In this document: piece after piece, positions 42,401-55,900 of the stretch
How the letters are laid out: each line of letters starts with the position of its first letter
How positions within the stretch are numbered: the first letter of the stretch is position 1
Position numbers and translations under genes: made by a program
Source of the DNA: Humulus lupulus
Taxonomy: Eukaryota; Streptophyta; Magnoliopsida; Rosales; Cannabaceae
Direction: 5' to 3'
Assembly (NCBI RefSeq): GCF_963169125.1
Contig: NC_084794.1
Coordinates: 158,795,858-158,859,857, forward strand
DNA length: 64,000 nt
The notes under the pieces: model-generated
What the model was told of the DNA's origin: nothing
Databases searched by the model: none
Seen by the model: only the letters and a program-made list of their open reading frames with translations

Positions 42401-43751
42401 TTACCTGAATAGCTCGGGATACTTCCGCAGCATAGAAACATGGAATACATCATGAACTCCCGACAACGACGGTGGCAAGGTCAACCTGCAAGCCACCTAT
42501 CCAATCCTTTCTAGAATCTCGAAAGGTCCAACGAATCGAGGGCTCAGCTTGTCCTTTACCCCAAATCTCCTTACCCCACGCAGTGGTGAAACTCACAGAA
42601 ACACGTGGTCCCCAACCTCGAACTCCACGTCTCTATGCTTGGGACCAGCGTAGCTTTTCTGTCTGCTCTGTGAGGCGAGCATCCTAGCTCAGATCTTCTC
42701 AATAGCTTCTTAGTCTTCTGAACCATGTTCGGTCCGAAGTACTTCCTCTCACCCATCTCATCCCAATGAATGGGCGGCCTACACTTCCTTCCATATAACA
42801 TCTCATATGGAGCCACTTCCAATCGTGGACTGATAATTATTGTTATATGAAAACTCAATCAACGAGAGATACTTACTCCAAGATCCCTCGAAGTCAATCA
42901 CACACGTCCTAAGCATATCTTCCAACACCTGAATTGTCCTCTCAGACTGTCCATCAGTTTGAGGATGAAAGGTTATGCTAAACTTTAACTGAGCTCCCAT
43001 GGCTTTCTGCAGAGCACCCCAGAACTTGGAGGTAAAGATAGGGTCCCGATCAGACACAATAGAATTAGGAACCCCATGGAGACGAACGATCTCCCTCACA
43101 TACAACTCTGCATACTGTTCCACTGTGTAAGTCGACTTCACTAGCAAAAAATGAGCTGACTTGGTGTATCTGTCCACTATCATCCACACCGTGTCATAAA
43201 GTCCCACTGTCCTGGATAAACCTCCCACGAAGTCCATTGTAACATCCTCCCATTTTCACTTAGGAATACCCAAAGGCTGAAGCAACCCTGCTGGTCACTG
43301 ATGCTGACAAGTTAAACACCTGGCCACGTACTCCACTACGTCCTTCTTCATCCCAGGCCACCAATACAATGTCCGTAAATCCTGATACATCTTCGTGGTA
43401 CCCGGATGAAGCAAGTACAACATAGTATGGAACTCATCTAGTATTTCTCGTCTGATACCTACATTAGCAGGAACACAAATCCACCCCTGATACCGTAGTA
43501 TACGAACCTCATAAATAGAGTAGTCCTTAGCTACCCCCGCTAAGACATTCTCTCTAACTTCTTGTAATTGCGCATCCACCAATTGACCCTCCTTGATCCG
43601 CTCTAGTAAGGTCAACTAAAAAGTAACATTGGCCAATTGGCCCACTACCAGTTCTATCCTTGCCCTGGTCATCTCATCACCCAATTCTCTGGAAATCTGA
43701 AATGAACTAAATAACTGCCCTGAGTCCCTCTAGCTCAATGCATCTGCCACT
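42401..43751 (-). pseudogene. G1 pol remnant (integrase)
   Basis: From the stop codon (42401-42403) leftwards into pol: integrase tail and core (42803-43237: [47 protein letters not shown]) and zinc region (43295-43615: [24 protein letters not shown]). The chromodomain is largely gone: CGGGATAC joins TTCCGCAGCATAG at about 42420, a deletion of around 200 bp relative to G2. It ends abruptly at 43751 in the RNase H linker (complement of ADALS), where the LTR stub of G2 begins. Confidence 0.85.
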
Positions 43752-43796
43752 AATCAAGGCCCTTAAGCCTTAATAGTGATTTTTGGGTTGTTACAT
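43752..43796 (-). repeat. G2 3' LTR stub (45 bp)
   Basis: TAATCAAGGCCCTTAAGCC...GGGTTGTTACA equals the outermost start of an A-type LTR in reverse. The remaining ~1.7-2.2 kb of LTR is missing, replaced by G1 pol. Confidence 0.82.
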
Positions 43797-43829
43797 GTCC
43801 ATTCCTAATGAGAATTTCGTCCTCGAAAT

Positions 43830-46800
43830 TTACCTGAATAACTCGGGATACCGATCCCGCATGGCTGACTCAAGCTCCCAGGTCGCCTCCTCGACCCTAC
43901 TATTCCTCCATAACACTTTAACCAGAGGAATCGTCTTATTCCGTAGGACTTTATCCTTTTGATCTAGAATCTAAACCGGTCATTCCTCATAAGACAAATC
44001 TGTCTGCAATTCCAAGTCCTCATACTTTAGCACATGTGTCGTATCTAAGACATACTTCCAGAGCATAGAAACATGGAATACGTCATGAACTCCCCACAGC
44101 GACAGTGGCAAAGCTAACCTGTAAGCCACCTGTCCGATCCTCTCTAGGATCTCAAAAGGTCCAATGAATCTGGGGCTCAGCTTGCCCTTCTTCTAAATCT
44201 CCTCACCCCTTGCAGTGGTGAAACTCAAAGAAACACGTGGTCCCCAATCTGGAACTCCACGTCCCTATGCTTGGGATCAACGTAGATTTTCTGTTTGCTC
44301 TGTGAGGTGAGCATCCTAGCTCGGATCTTCTCAATAGCTTCATTTGTCTTTTGAACCATGTCCGGCCCCAAATACCTCCTTTCACCCATCTCATCCCAAT
44401 GAATGGGTGATCTACATCTCCTCCCATATAACATCTCATAGGGAGCCACCCCAATCGTTGATTGGTAACTATTGTTGTATGAAAACTCAATCAACGGGAG
44501 ATACTTACTCCACGATCCCTCGAAATCGATCATGCATCCCCTAAGCATATTCTCCAACACCTGGATCGTCCTCTCAGACTGTCCATCAGTCTGAGGATGA
44601 AAGGCCGTGCTGAACTTCAACTGAGTCTACATAGCCTTCTGCAAACTACCCCAAAACCTGGAGGTAAAGATAAGATCCTGATCTGACACTATAGACTTAG
44701 GAACCCCGTGGAGACGTACGATATGCCTCACATAAAACTCTGCATACTGATCCACTGTGTAAGTCGACTTCACTGGCAGAAAATGAGCTGACTTGGTGTA
44801 TCTGTCCACTATCTATCACCCATATTGGTTGCTGATGCTCAGCTTTCACCTGCTGACAGGTTAAACATCTGGCCACGTACTCCACCACATCCTTCTTCAT
44901 CCCGGGCCACCAATATAACGTCCGTAGATTGTGATACATCTTCGTGGTACCCGGATGAAGTGAGTACGACGTTGTATGCGACTCATCCAATATCTCTCAT
45001 CTGATCCCCACATCAGCTGGGACACAAATCTGCTACTAATACCCTAACAAACCAACCTCAGAAATAGAATAGTCCTTAGGTACTCCCGCTAAGACATTCT
45101 CTCCAACCTCCTTTAATTGAGCGTCTACCAACTGACCTTCCTTAATCCGCTCTAGCAGGGTCGACTGCAGAGTAATGTTTGCCAACCGGCCCACCACCAA
45201 TTCTATCCCTGCTCTTGCCATCTCATTAGCTAACTCTCTCGAAATCTGGGTGAAACTATACAACTGACTCGGGCCCCTCCGGCTCAACGGATCCGCCACT
45301 ACATTGGCTTTCCCCGAATGGTAAAGAATATCACATTCATAGTTTTTTACTAATTCTGATCAATCTCTCTACCTCATGTTCAGGTCCTTCTATGTGAAGA
45401 AGTACTTCAAACTCTTGTGATCGGTGTATATCTCGCACTTCTCCCCATACAGATAGTGTCGCCAAACCTTCAGTGCGAATACCACCGCTACTAACGCCAA
45501 ATTATGGGCAGGATACCGCTGCTCATACTCCTTCAACTGTCGTGATGCATAAGCATAACTTTCTCATTCTGCATCAATACACAACCCAAACCCAACCTTG
45601 ACGCATCGCAATAGACTACAAACTTTCCTTCCTATAAAGGAAGACTCAACACAGGTGCAGTAACAAGTCGCCGCTTCAATTCTTGAAAGTTATTCTCACA
45701 CTTGTCTGACCAAACAATCTTCAAATTCTTCCGTGTCAATTCTGTCATTGCCGCTGCTATCTTTGAGAACCCTTTTCTACAAACCGTCTGTAGTAATCTC
45801 TGAGGAAGCTCCGAACCTCTGAGGCGTTCCTTCGCCTCGGCCAATCTCTCACAGCCTCCACCTTAGATGGATCCACATTAATCCCATCTGCACCAACAAT
45901 ATGTCCAAGGAATGTCACTTCTGGTAACCAAAACTCACACTTCTTAAACTTAGCGCACAACTGATGCTCCCTCAACCTTTGTAGAACCTGTCGAAGATGA
46001 AACTCGTGCTTTACCTCTGAACTAGAGTACACTAAAATGTCGTCGATGAAGACGATGATGAACTAATCTAAGAAGTCCTCGAACACCCTGTTCATTAGAT
46101 CCATGAAGGCTACTGGGGCATTGGTCAAACCAAACGACATGACCAGAAACTCATAATGCCCATACCTCGATCGGAAGGCCATCTTTAGTATGTCCTCGTC
46201 CTTGATCCTCAGCTGGTGATAACCAGATCAAAGATCAATCTTCAAGAATACCGTCTTTCCCTGCAGCTGATCGAACAAGTCGTCAATCCTTGGTAGAGGA
46301 TACTTATTCTTGATAGTCTACTTGTTCAATTCCTTGTAGTCTATGAACATCCTCAGAGTCCCATCCTTCTTCTTCAAAAATAAGACTGGAGCACCCCATG
46401 GTGAGTAGCTCGGACTGATGAACCCCAAATCCAGAAGTTCTTGTAACTGTATCTTCAATTCCTTCAGTTCTGCTAGTGCCATTCTATATTGTGCCCTCGA
46501 CATTGGCTCTGTCCCTGGCGCTAACTCGATAACAAACTGAATCTACCTATGTGGTGGCAACCCTGGCAAAATCCTCAGAGAATACATCCAAGAACTCACA
46601 AACCAATCTAGTCTCCCTCGGCCTTGTTGGCAAAACCCTAGTGGTATCCACCACACTAGCCAGAAAGCCTATACATTCTCCCTGTAATGAATCTCTGGCT
46701 CTCAGTGCTGATATCATGGGTACGCGGGGTACATATACCGCTCCCACAAAGAGAAAATGATCCTCGCCCTCCGGCTCAAAAGTCACCATCTTCTTCCTGC

Positions 46801-48268
46801 AATCAATAGTAGCTCCGTATCTAACCAACCAATCCATCCCCAAAATCATGTCAAAGTCCTCCATACCCATCTCAATCAAGTCTACCGACAATTCCCTACC
46901 ATCAACTATCACTGGCAGTGCTCTAATCCACCTCCTAGAAACTACTAGTTCTCCTGTAGGCAATATAGTCCCAAACCCCGCAGTATAATACTCACTAGGT
47001 CTACACAGTCTATCAATCACCTTACTAGAAACAAATGAATGTGTAGCACCAGAGTCAATCAATACAGTAAAACGAGAGCCAGCGCTAGAAAGCTGACCTG
47101 TCACTATCGAGGGATAAGCGTCGGCCTCTACCTGCGTCAGGGTGAACACTCGAGCTGGAGTGAAGCTGTCCACCTTCCTTGCTTCCCTTTTCTTCACTGT
47201 TGGGCAGTCTTTCTTGAGTTGTCCTATCACCTTGCACACATAACAAGCCTTAGCCTGACATTCGCCCGGATAGCGTCTTCTGCACCTCGTGCACTTAGGA
47301 TAGCTCCTCCATGAGTCTTCACCTCCCTGACGGCCACCCTGAGTACCCCGACCTCTCCTATCAAGACCAGGAGCGGTCGAAGCATCAAGGGTCTTCCTCT
47401 TCAAATCACTGGGGCCTCCGCCCCTACCAGACCCAGAGTAGGGAGGCACCGCCCTGCAGCCTTCCCGCCTTACTGCACTCTCCCTCTAGATCTTATTCTT
47501 CGCTTCCTCAGCTGTAAGAGCCTTTTCAACAACCTAGGCATAAGTTGTCCCCCCAGGAACTGTTGTAATCCTCACATCTCGGGCTATTATTGCATTAAGC
47601 CCTCTGATAAATTTGTCTTGCCTATCTGCATCACTAGGTACAAGATTCGATTTGAACTTTGCAAGTCTGTCGAACTTCCGGGAATATTCTGTAACTGTCA
47701 TGCTTCCCTGAACCAAGCCCACATATTCAATAACCTTTGCTGTCTTGATGGCAACATTGTAACATTTTTAGCTGAATAAATCCTTGAATCCTTCCCTACT
47801 CAATGTAGTAACATCTCTGGTCTGCGATGCCACTTCCCACTAAATGCAGGTATCCTCTCTTAAAATATACGTAGCATAAGCCACTCTATCATGACCCTCT
47901 ACCCTCATAAAATCCAGAATAGCGGTGACCATACTCATCCACTGTTTAGCCTTTAGTGGATCTAGTCCTCCCTCAAAAGTTGGAGGATGCTGTTTCTTGA
48001 ACCGCTCATACAACGACTTCTAGATGTTCCCAACCTCTGCTGGCTATACAACTGGTACCACTGCAGGTGGCACAATAGGGGCAGCACTCCCTGACGGAGC
48101 CTGTTGTCGCAGAAATTGGATCAACTCATCCTGGCTCTGTAGCCGTGCTTGCATGTCTGCCATGACCTGCTGCCAGTTCTCACGGATTGGCGGAGGGGTC
48201 TGGCTCTGGTCATCATCCCTTGTCTCAGACCTACTACCGGTAAGTCATACAGATTGTCTTGGATGCAT
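43830..48268 (-). pseudogene. G2 gag-pol, heavily decayed
   Basis: A full-length but degenerate gag-pol of the A/C family. Start Met 48266-48268; stop 43830-43832. Gag core at 47534-48200 (SLYERFKKQHPPTFEGG, FDRLAKFKSNLVPSD). 46547-47449 holds the Gly-rich region, a zinc knuckle with His replaced by Gln (CYVCKVIGQLKKDC), and protease (LIDSGATHSFV). RT pieces lie at 46318-46503 and 45757-46032, RNase H from about 45300-45640, integrase at 44203-44990, and chromodomain remnants at 43830-44030. Many stops and frameshifts are present, and part of the integrase core near 44815 is deleted (the DRYTKSAHF segment runs into the GLLQP-linker region). It is inactive. Confidence 0.88.
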
Positions 48269-48654
48269 AACTATCCAAGTTAATCTGCAATCAACTAATC
48301 GGCGGTCAGACTATGATGACAGGGTAATAATCCTGTCATAATCCACCATTGGAACTCAATCATTCACAAGCAATCAAAATAGAACACTTTATTCAAATAT
48401 TCATTCACATACACAGCAATGCTAATAAGCATGCCTCGATATCATCACACAACAGTCAAGGGCCAGGCCCTATCAGTATCTCATGCTTCCTATTAATCAT
48501 ACATATATCATCATTCATGTTCCTTTCTATTCATTTAAGCATATAACATGTATACACAGTTACGAAACCCTGAGTCGAGCTTGTCTTTAGCGGCGAATGT
48601 ACATGTCAGCCAGTCTTCAGGAACCCTTAAGCAAAGGACGCTCTGATACCAAGT
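48269..48654 (-). other. G2 leader and primer binding site
   Basis: AT-rich leader with no ORF. The PBS TGGTATCAGAGC is at 48640-48651 on the minus strand. The accessory ORF of E and F is not present here. Confidence 0.8.
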
Positions 48655-48949
48655 TGTAACGCCCTGGGTAGCCAAGACCATTACACTGTGTGTTTATAAA
48701 GGTGAAAGACTTGCTAATCAAGTCATTTAATTTGAAACGTGTTACTAAAACTATAATTGAACTAGGGTTAAAAGAATTTGGTCATAAAAGATGCATTTCA
48801 TTTAGATAATAAACATTTTGTACATGGGATCCCAAAAGAAATAGAGTTTAAAATAAAGTTTACAAAACTTCCAAGTTATAAACATGTACTGGCCACTCTA
48901 AGGGCAAAACAGATATTTAGGCTTCTCCTGTCCTGTACCACTCCTCGGC

Positions 48950-49606
48950 TGATACGAACCACACCAACATTGTGATGAAACCCGACACCAAATATGGAAC
49001 AGCCACCAAGAACACACGAGATTGGAATGGAACCGCGACCCAATGCTTAGCCAAGCACGAACCTTGGTATGAGGAAGACGCCACAAACGGGGATGGAATC
49101 CGTTTGATAAGTCAGGATGAACGCCACAAGGAATCTCCTTGATAAGTTCAAAAGTTTCTTCAAGAACTCAAGAAGAAATAAACTCACAATTTCATTCAAC
49201 ATAATCTGATTTTTCCAAATGTTTTCAAGGCCTTATATAGCCGAAAATTACATCAATACAAGCCCCTTTGTCTTCCTAAAAACCGAAATATTAAAGACAA
49301 GCCTTTTGTCTTCCTAATGAAACCGAAAAATAAAGACAACCCTTTGTCTTCCTAATGAAAACTGAATTTAAAGACAACCCTTTGTCTTCCTAATAAAAAC
49401 CGAAAATTAAAGACAAAAAGGACTCTTGGACTCACACAAGTCAAGTGTTTGACTTTTCACAAAAAAAAACAAAGACTAAATAAAAAATACAAGATGACAA
49501 AACGCAAAAGACTCATCAAGCTCCTAAACTGAGTCTTTTGGCTCGCGCCCTCGTCACCAGACCAACTGGAACTAGACTTGGATCTTTAGTCTTGGTGTCC
49601 TCATCA
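48950..49606 (-). repeat. CRM-family solo LTR, TSD TCGGC
   Basis: 657 bp, plus-strand TGATACGAACC to GTCCTCATCA, flanked by TCGGC at 48945-48949 and 49607-49611. The minisatellite at about 49265-49415 has four copies. It is inserted in the G2 5' LTR. Confidence 0.95.
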
Positions 49607-50551
49607 TCGGCCATGGCGCCCGATCAGCTAACTATGTAGATTCAGCCTCAAAGCTCTCCTACTCAAACTAGTCCACCTTGCCCTTGCCTCTACCTGCACC
49701 ACGTAGCACCCGTGAGCCAAGGCCTAGCAAGAAAACTATAATGCATAGTATAAACGATAAACAACAGACAGATATTTCATAAATCATCAATCAGATATAC
49801 AACAGGTCATACAGCTCACATAAACAATGATATCTGTTGACGGTGAGAACTCGTCAACTAAGTTAGGTTGGAAAGAATTGCAAGATAAAGATTGTCAATA
49901 GTAAAGCCTTAGAAATTTTAGTGTAAACTCCAAGAACAAATGCAGAAGAACAATGGTGAAATCAGTTTGTATTCAATATGGTGCACTTGCTACAGTAAAT
50001 TTTCCAACCCCCTTCCATGTGGAATTAGGGTTTATTATATAGTGGGCTCTAATGGCCCTAGATACACTGTGGTCCAGGGGACCAGGCAGTACATAAGTAC
50101 ACTGTCAGGAGAGTGGTTTCAGAGGTAGTGGTGTTGCAACCAGTACATGGGCAGGTGCCAGGAGGATGTCTCCACCACTTGACCGTACGAATATCAGAGG
50201 AGTGGTGCAGGTGGTAGTGGTGTCGACTTTGACACCTGGTTGGGAGCATGTAGACCATGTTCTCTCTCCTTGTGCTCCAACTACTTGTCTAGCATGAGTG
50301 CTATGGTCAGGAGTACGGGGTCTTAAAAGCCGTACCCCGTACAAGATTGTACTAGCATGACCTCTCTGAATCATGCTTGAGCTTTCACTCCTAGATGGTG
50401 GGATTTCCATTGGTCTCCGTAGGAGATGCCATCTTGAAGGAAAGGGTGCGAGATGCTCTCTCGCGCGGCCCTCATGGCACGGCCGTGGCGAGGCGAGACA
50501 CGGCCATATCTCGCGAGGCCCTTGGAGGCGTAGCTCCGGAGGTGCTTAGGT

Positions 50552-50925
50552 GAATGAGACGCGAGGCGAGTGCTTGACGTGCGAGGCGGAGGAGGCCTCG
50601 CCTGATGCTTGGCGCGCGAGGCGAAGGTGGCCTCGCCTGATGCTGGGCGCGCGAGGCGGAGGCGGCCTCGACTGATGCTTGGCGCGCGAGTCAGAGGTAG
50701 CCTCTCCTGATGCTGGGCGCACGAGGCAGAGGTGGCCTCGCGAGACGCTAGCGTGCGAAGCGAAGGTGGCGTCGCTTGATGCTTGGCGCGCGAGGCGGAG
50801 GTGGCCTCGCCTGATGCTGGGCGCGCGAGGCGGAGGTGGCCTCGCGAGACGCTGGCGTGCGAAGCGTTGTGGGCGGCCTCGCCTGATGCTGGCACGCGAA
50901 GTGGAAGGACCTCGCGAGGTGCTTA
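50552..50925. repeat. GC-rich ~35-bp minisatellite inside solo LTR X
   Basis: Around ten degenerate copies of a 35-nt unit with core GATGCTGGGCGCGCGAGGCG followed by GAGGTGGCCTCGCCT. The unit contains GCGAGGC and GCCTCGC, so strands can fold on themselves. It is strikingly GC- and CpG-rich against an AT-rich background. Open frames across it (for example 50371-50895) are artefacts of the repeat. Confidence 0.85.
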
Positions 50926-51010
50926 GGGGCGCGAGACCATCTGGGCTGCCGCATCAGAGGCGATAGTGGCTCGGGGTCACCCCAACTCAGCCATATTTTT
51001 GGATGTTTTA

Positions 51011-52921
51011 TGTAATGACCCACTAATCTAGACTAATTGGACCATTATCGAAACTATACATAAAAACTTACATTTTACGAAAATACCATAATTTATTGAG
51101 TAACTTGAAAATAAGAGTTATTTACAAAGAAACAGAATACTAAGAAGGATTTTGGGATCCCATTGTCTTTAAAACAAAATAAGATTTAAAATAAAAGACA
51201 TTACATAATAATGCGGAAAATACATGTAAAACCATAAAAAACATAAAAGGAGACTACATCCTCGAATCGATAACGCTCGGCCCCTTGACTCCATTCATCA
51301 TCGATACACATCCTCCCAAGCATCACGAATCTTACCGCCTCTAAGCTTATTTTCCTGCACATAAACAGAAAGGAGTGAGCCTAATGCCCAGCAAGGAAAA
51401 ACCTAACACATAGTCATATACACAATTTCATAAGAAAACATAAAGACTTAACATAATACATATAACATACACTTATTATAATGGCCATTATTACTTGGGG
51501 TCCCATAGGCTAAACAAGCATATGCCCATGGGGTTAATGGGGTCCTACTAGCTAAGTAGGTCATATGCCCATAACCCATTTGGGGTCTTGTTAGTCATAT
51601 GGGTCATATGCCCAAGCCTACAAACATACACATAAATCATAACACTTTTAATAACATAAAACATATAGATAACATAATCACATAACATGTTAATTCTAGC
51701 CTATTTTCCTTACCAAAGTTACCGGGATAAAATGGACTGAGTTAGGACTTTTGGAACACTCCTAAAACCACAATGAACAAGGGTGAGTCTAAAGAAAGGA
51801 GATGAAATGAAAGAGAATAGGAAGACTAAACCATTAAACGAAAATATGCTTACCACCACTTAAGTGCTTAAGAACTTGGATTCCCTAACCAAAAATAAGA
51901 ATAAGGTTAGGGGACTGAGTAGAAGGTTTTGAGAAAAGAAATAACATAGAATACAGAAAGGACTAGAGTTTTGGGTTTACCTCAAAGATTGCAAGATCAA
52001 TCTAACATCCACCGAAATACTATAGCACTCACTTACTTCCCAAGTGTTGATAAGCTTATGATGTTTAAGCTTATAGTTTTTCCCCAAACCAAGTGTTTAC
52101 ACTCTCTCACTCACTTAACACTAGCAGCCTCTGAACTTAGAGCAAATGGTGAATAATGGCTGGGTACTAGGTCCTATTTATAGAGTTTGGTAATGAAAAT
52201 ATCTTGATTTTACTTGAATAAAAATAATGGCTTTTTAGGTGAAAATCATTTGAATAATCGTTCAGCAGAGGCTGAAGACTCGTTCAGAAGATGCTGGACT
52301 GTTGAAGGAGTTTGAATGGCTGAAGGGAAAAGAATTCAAATGTATTTGAATTCATGCTGGTGGAGGCGATATATCGCCCCCTATAGGCGATATATCGCCT
52401 GGACCTTTGTTCCCGAGGCGACCGTGCATCGATTCGTGTTTTCCGTATCTACGTGCTGCGACATATCGCCCCCTATAGCTGCGATATATCGGCATACGCT
52501 GAATATTTAAACACGAATTTACACATTTTTAGCTGAGTTTGAATGGAGTAAACAACCTTGACTCAACGTGCTCAAAGCTGCTGACTGACCCTATACATTC
52601 AAACTTTTACCCTTATTTAATTTAATCCTCAAAAATACTAAATCCTTAATTACCATTCAAAACATGTGCTTAAAATCCTATTGGTTGATGTCTAAACCTT
52701 ATAATATAATAATATATTCCTTAATATCAGACACATTAATCAAACCTTAGGTTATACTTAATATTCTTAAACTATAGGTTAAACTTAGAAAATCTATAAG
52801 TACTACTATGAGTGTCCAAATAACTCCCGGTCTGAACCAAAAATCCAAAGTAACAATGATAACACTAAACATACTATAATACTACTAAACAATTAGCTAA
52901 GTAAAGTTCTTGGACTCTACA
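51011..52921 (-). repeat. Element F 3' LTR
   Basis: 1911 bp, TGTAATGACCC to GGACTCTACA on the plus strand; TATA box at 52174-52183, palindromic module from about 52367. Confidence 0.95.
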
Positions 52922-52934
52922 ATTCTCCCCTACT
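52922..52934 (-). other. Element F polypurine tract
   Basis: AGTAGGGGAGAAT on the minus strand, next to the 3' LTR and 24 nt after the gag-pol stop codon. Confidence 0.88.
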
Positions 52935-52957
52935 AAAAAGAATTTCGTCCTCGAAAT

Positions 52958-55900
52958 TTACTTACCAAATAACTCCGGATACCGGCTCTGCATGTCCTCT
53001 TCCAACTCCCACGTTGCCTCGCGTTCAGAACTATTGCTCCATAGGACTTTAACTATAGGAAAGCTCTTGGACCGTAACTGCTTCATCCCCCTATCTAGGA
53101 TGCTAACCGGTCGTTCCTCGTAACTTAAGTCTTTCTGGAGTGCTATGGTATCGTACTTGAGGATGTGAGATGGGTCTGACACATACTTGCGTAACATCGA
53201 GATGTGGAAGACGTTGTGACTATCGGCTAGTGCTGGCGGTAGGGCTAGTCTATACGCAACTGGTCCCACTTTGTCCAATATCTCAAAAGGACCTAAGAAT
53301 CGGGGACTGAGCTTGCCTTTCTTCCCGAACCGCTTGACACCCTTCATAGGAGATATCTTCAGGAAGACTTGATCTCCAACTTGGAACTCCACATCGCGTC
53401 TCTTGGTATCTGCATAGCTTTTCTGTCGGCTTTGAGCAGCAAGCATACGCTGTCTAATAAGCGTTACTGCTTCTTGAGCTTGCCTAACAGCTTCGGGCCC
53501 TAGAAGCTGCCTTTCTCCTACCTCGTCCCAGTGCAACGGTGATCGGCACCTTCTTCCATATAGCAACTCATAAGGTGCCATCTCGATCGTCGACTGGTAG
53601 CTATTGTTGTACGAGAACTCGATCAGCGGTAAGTACTTGTTCCACGATCCTCCGAAGTCAAGTACACATGCGCGTAGCATATCCTCTAAAATCTGAATCG
53701 TACGCTCTGACTGCCCATCTGTCTGAGGATGGAAAGCTGTACTAAGACTTAACTTAGTACCCATGGCTTGCTGTAAGCTTCTCCAAAATCTTGACGTAAA
53801 CACTGATCCTCTATCTGATACTATCGTCTTGGGGATTCCATGCAATCGTACAATCTCTTGGATGTAGATGTCTGCATATTGGTCTGCCGTATAAGAAGTC
53901 TTAACAGGCAGAAAATGAGCCGACTTGGTTAGTCTATCTATGACTATCCAAGCAGAATCATGCTGCTTATTTGTCTTTGGCAGACCCGTCACGAAGTCCA
54001 TGGCTATATCGTCCCACTTCCACTCCGGTATGCTAAGCGGTTGCAATAATCCTGCAGGCCGCTGATGCTCCGCCTTCACTTGCTGGCATACCAGACACTT
54101 AGATACATACTCCGCTATGTCCTTCTTCATCCCTGGCCACCAATAGACTGCCTTGATGTCATGAGTCATCTTGGTAGACCCTGGATGAACCGAGTATGGG
54201 GTGTTGTGCGCTTCTTCTAGGATCGTCTTCTTAATACTTTGATCGTCTGGCACACATACCCGATCCTTATATCTCAATAAACCTTGACTGGATATTGAGA
54301 AATCTGTAGTCTTGCCTTCTCTGACTGCATCCATGTGCGTTGCTAGTGAATCATCATGTCTCTGACCATTCCGTATGTCTTCTAGCATATTCGATTGGAT
54401 AGACAAGTTAGCCAACTTGCCTACAACCACTTCTATTCCGGCACTGATAAGCTCCTGCTGTAGTGGCTTTTCTATTCCGGATAAGGCTGCTAAGTTCCCA
54501 TAACTTTTTCGGCTAAGTGCATCGGCAACTACGTTTGCCTTCCCCGGGTGGTATAGGATTTCGCAGTCGTAATCCTTTACTAATTCCAACCACCGGCGCT
54601 GCCTCATGTTAAGCTCCTTCTGAGTAAAGAAGTATTTTAAACTTTTGTGGTCCGTATAAATCTCGCACCGTTCTCCGTAAAGATAATGGCGCCAGATTTT
54701 TAACGCAAAGACCACCGCTGCCAACTCCATATCGTGAGTTGGATAGCGTTGTTCATACTCCTTTAACTGACGTGACGCGTAGGCTATCACCTTGTCATTT
54801 TGCATCAGTACGCATCCCAATCCTAACTTTGATGCATCACAGTAGACAACGAACTTGTCGTTGGGTGTTGGGACACTAAGTACTGGTGTTGAGCAAAGCT
54901 TATCCTTAAGCAACTGGAAGCTTTCCTCACACTTATCATTCCAGTTAAACTTTTGTTGCTTCCGGGTCAGGTTGGTGAGTGGAGTGGCTATTTTAGAAAA
55001 GCCCTCTACAAACTTTCTATAGTAACCTGCTAGCCCTAAGAAGCTTCTTACTTCCGACGCGTTCTTTGGTCTAGGCCAATCTTTCACGGCCTCTACCTTC
55101 GATGGATCTACTGCAACTCCGTCTTTCGATATGATGTGCCCGAGGAACGCCACTTGTGAGAGCCAAAACTCGCATTTCTTGAACTTCGCGTAGAGTTGGT
55201 GCTCCTTCAATCGCGTCAAAATTATCCTCAAGTGTTCCTCGTGCTCCACTTCATCCTTGGAGTAAATTAAAATGTCGTCGATGAACACAACGACGAATTT
55301 ATCCAAGTAGTCCTTGAAGACCCTATTCATTAAGTCCATAAACGCGGCTGGCGCGTTAGTAAGACCAAAAGACATAACCAAGAACTCGTAATGTCCATAA
55401 CGAGTCCTAAAGGCTGTCTTAGGAATATCTTCCCCCTTTACCTTGAGCTGATGATACCCGGACCGTAAATCGATCTTAGAGAATACAGTCGCGCCTCGGA
55501 GTTGATCAAACAAATCATCAATCCGAGGTAGCGGGTATTTGTTCTTAATCGTTACTTTATTCAGCTCACGGTAGTCTATGCACATGCGCATACTTCCGTC
55601 CTTCTTTTTCACGAATAGTACCGGAGCTCCCCATGGTGAATGGCTTGGCCTAATGAAACCCAAGTCTAGGAGTTCTTGTAGCTGCGTCTTTAACTCCTTG
55701 AGTTCCGTAGGTGCCATCCGGTATGGTGCCTTAGAGATAGGCTCGGTGCCCGGTACTAATTCTATCGTGAAGTCTATTTCTCTAGTTGGCGGCAATCCTG
55801 GCAAGTCATCGGGGAAAACTTCTGGAAATTCTTGTATGACTCGAACATCTCCAACTTTGAGTGATGTCTCCTTCTCCACATTCGTGATGTTGGCTAAGAA

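Noticed and set aside
50371..50966. Long ORFs on both strands in the GC-rich block (174, 95 and 91 codons)
   Set aside because: Open frames arise from the GC-rich 35-bp repeat, which lacks stop codons in several frames.
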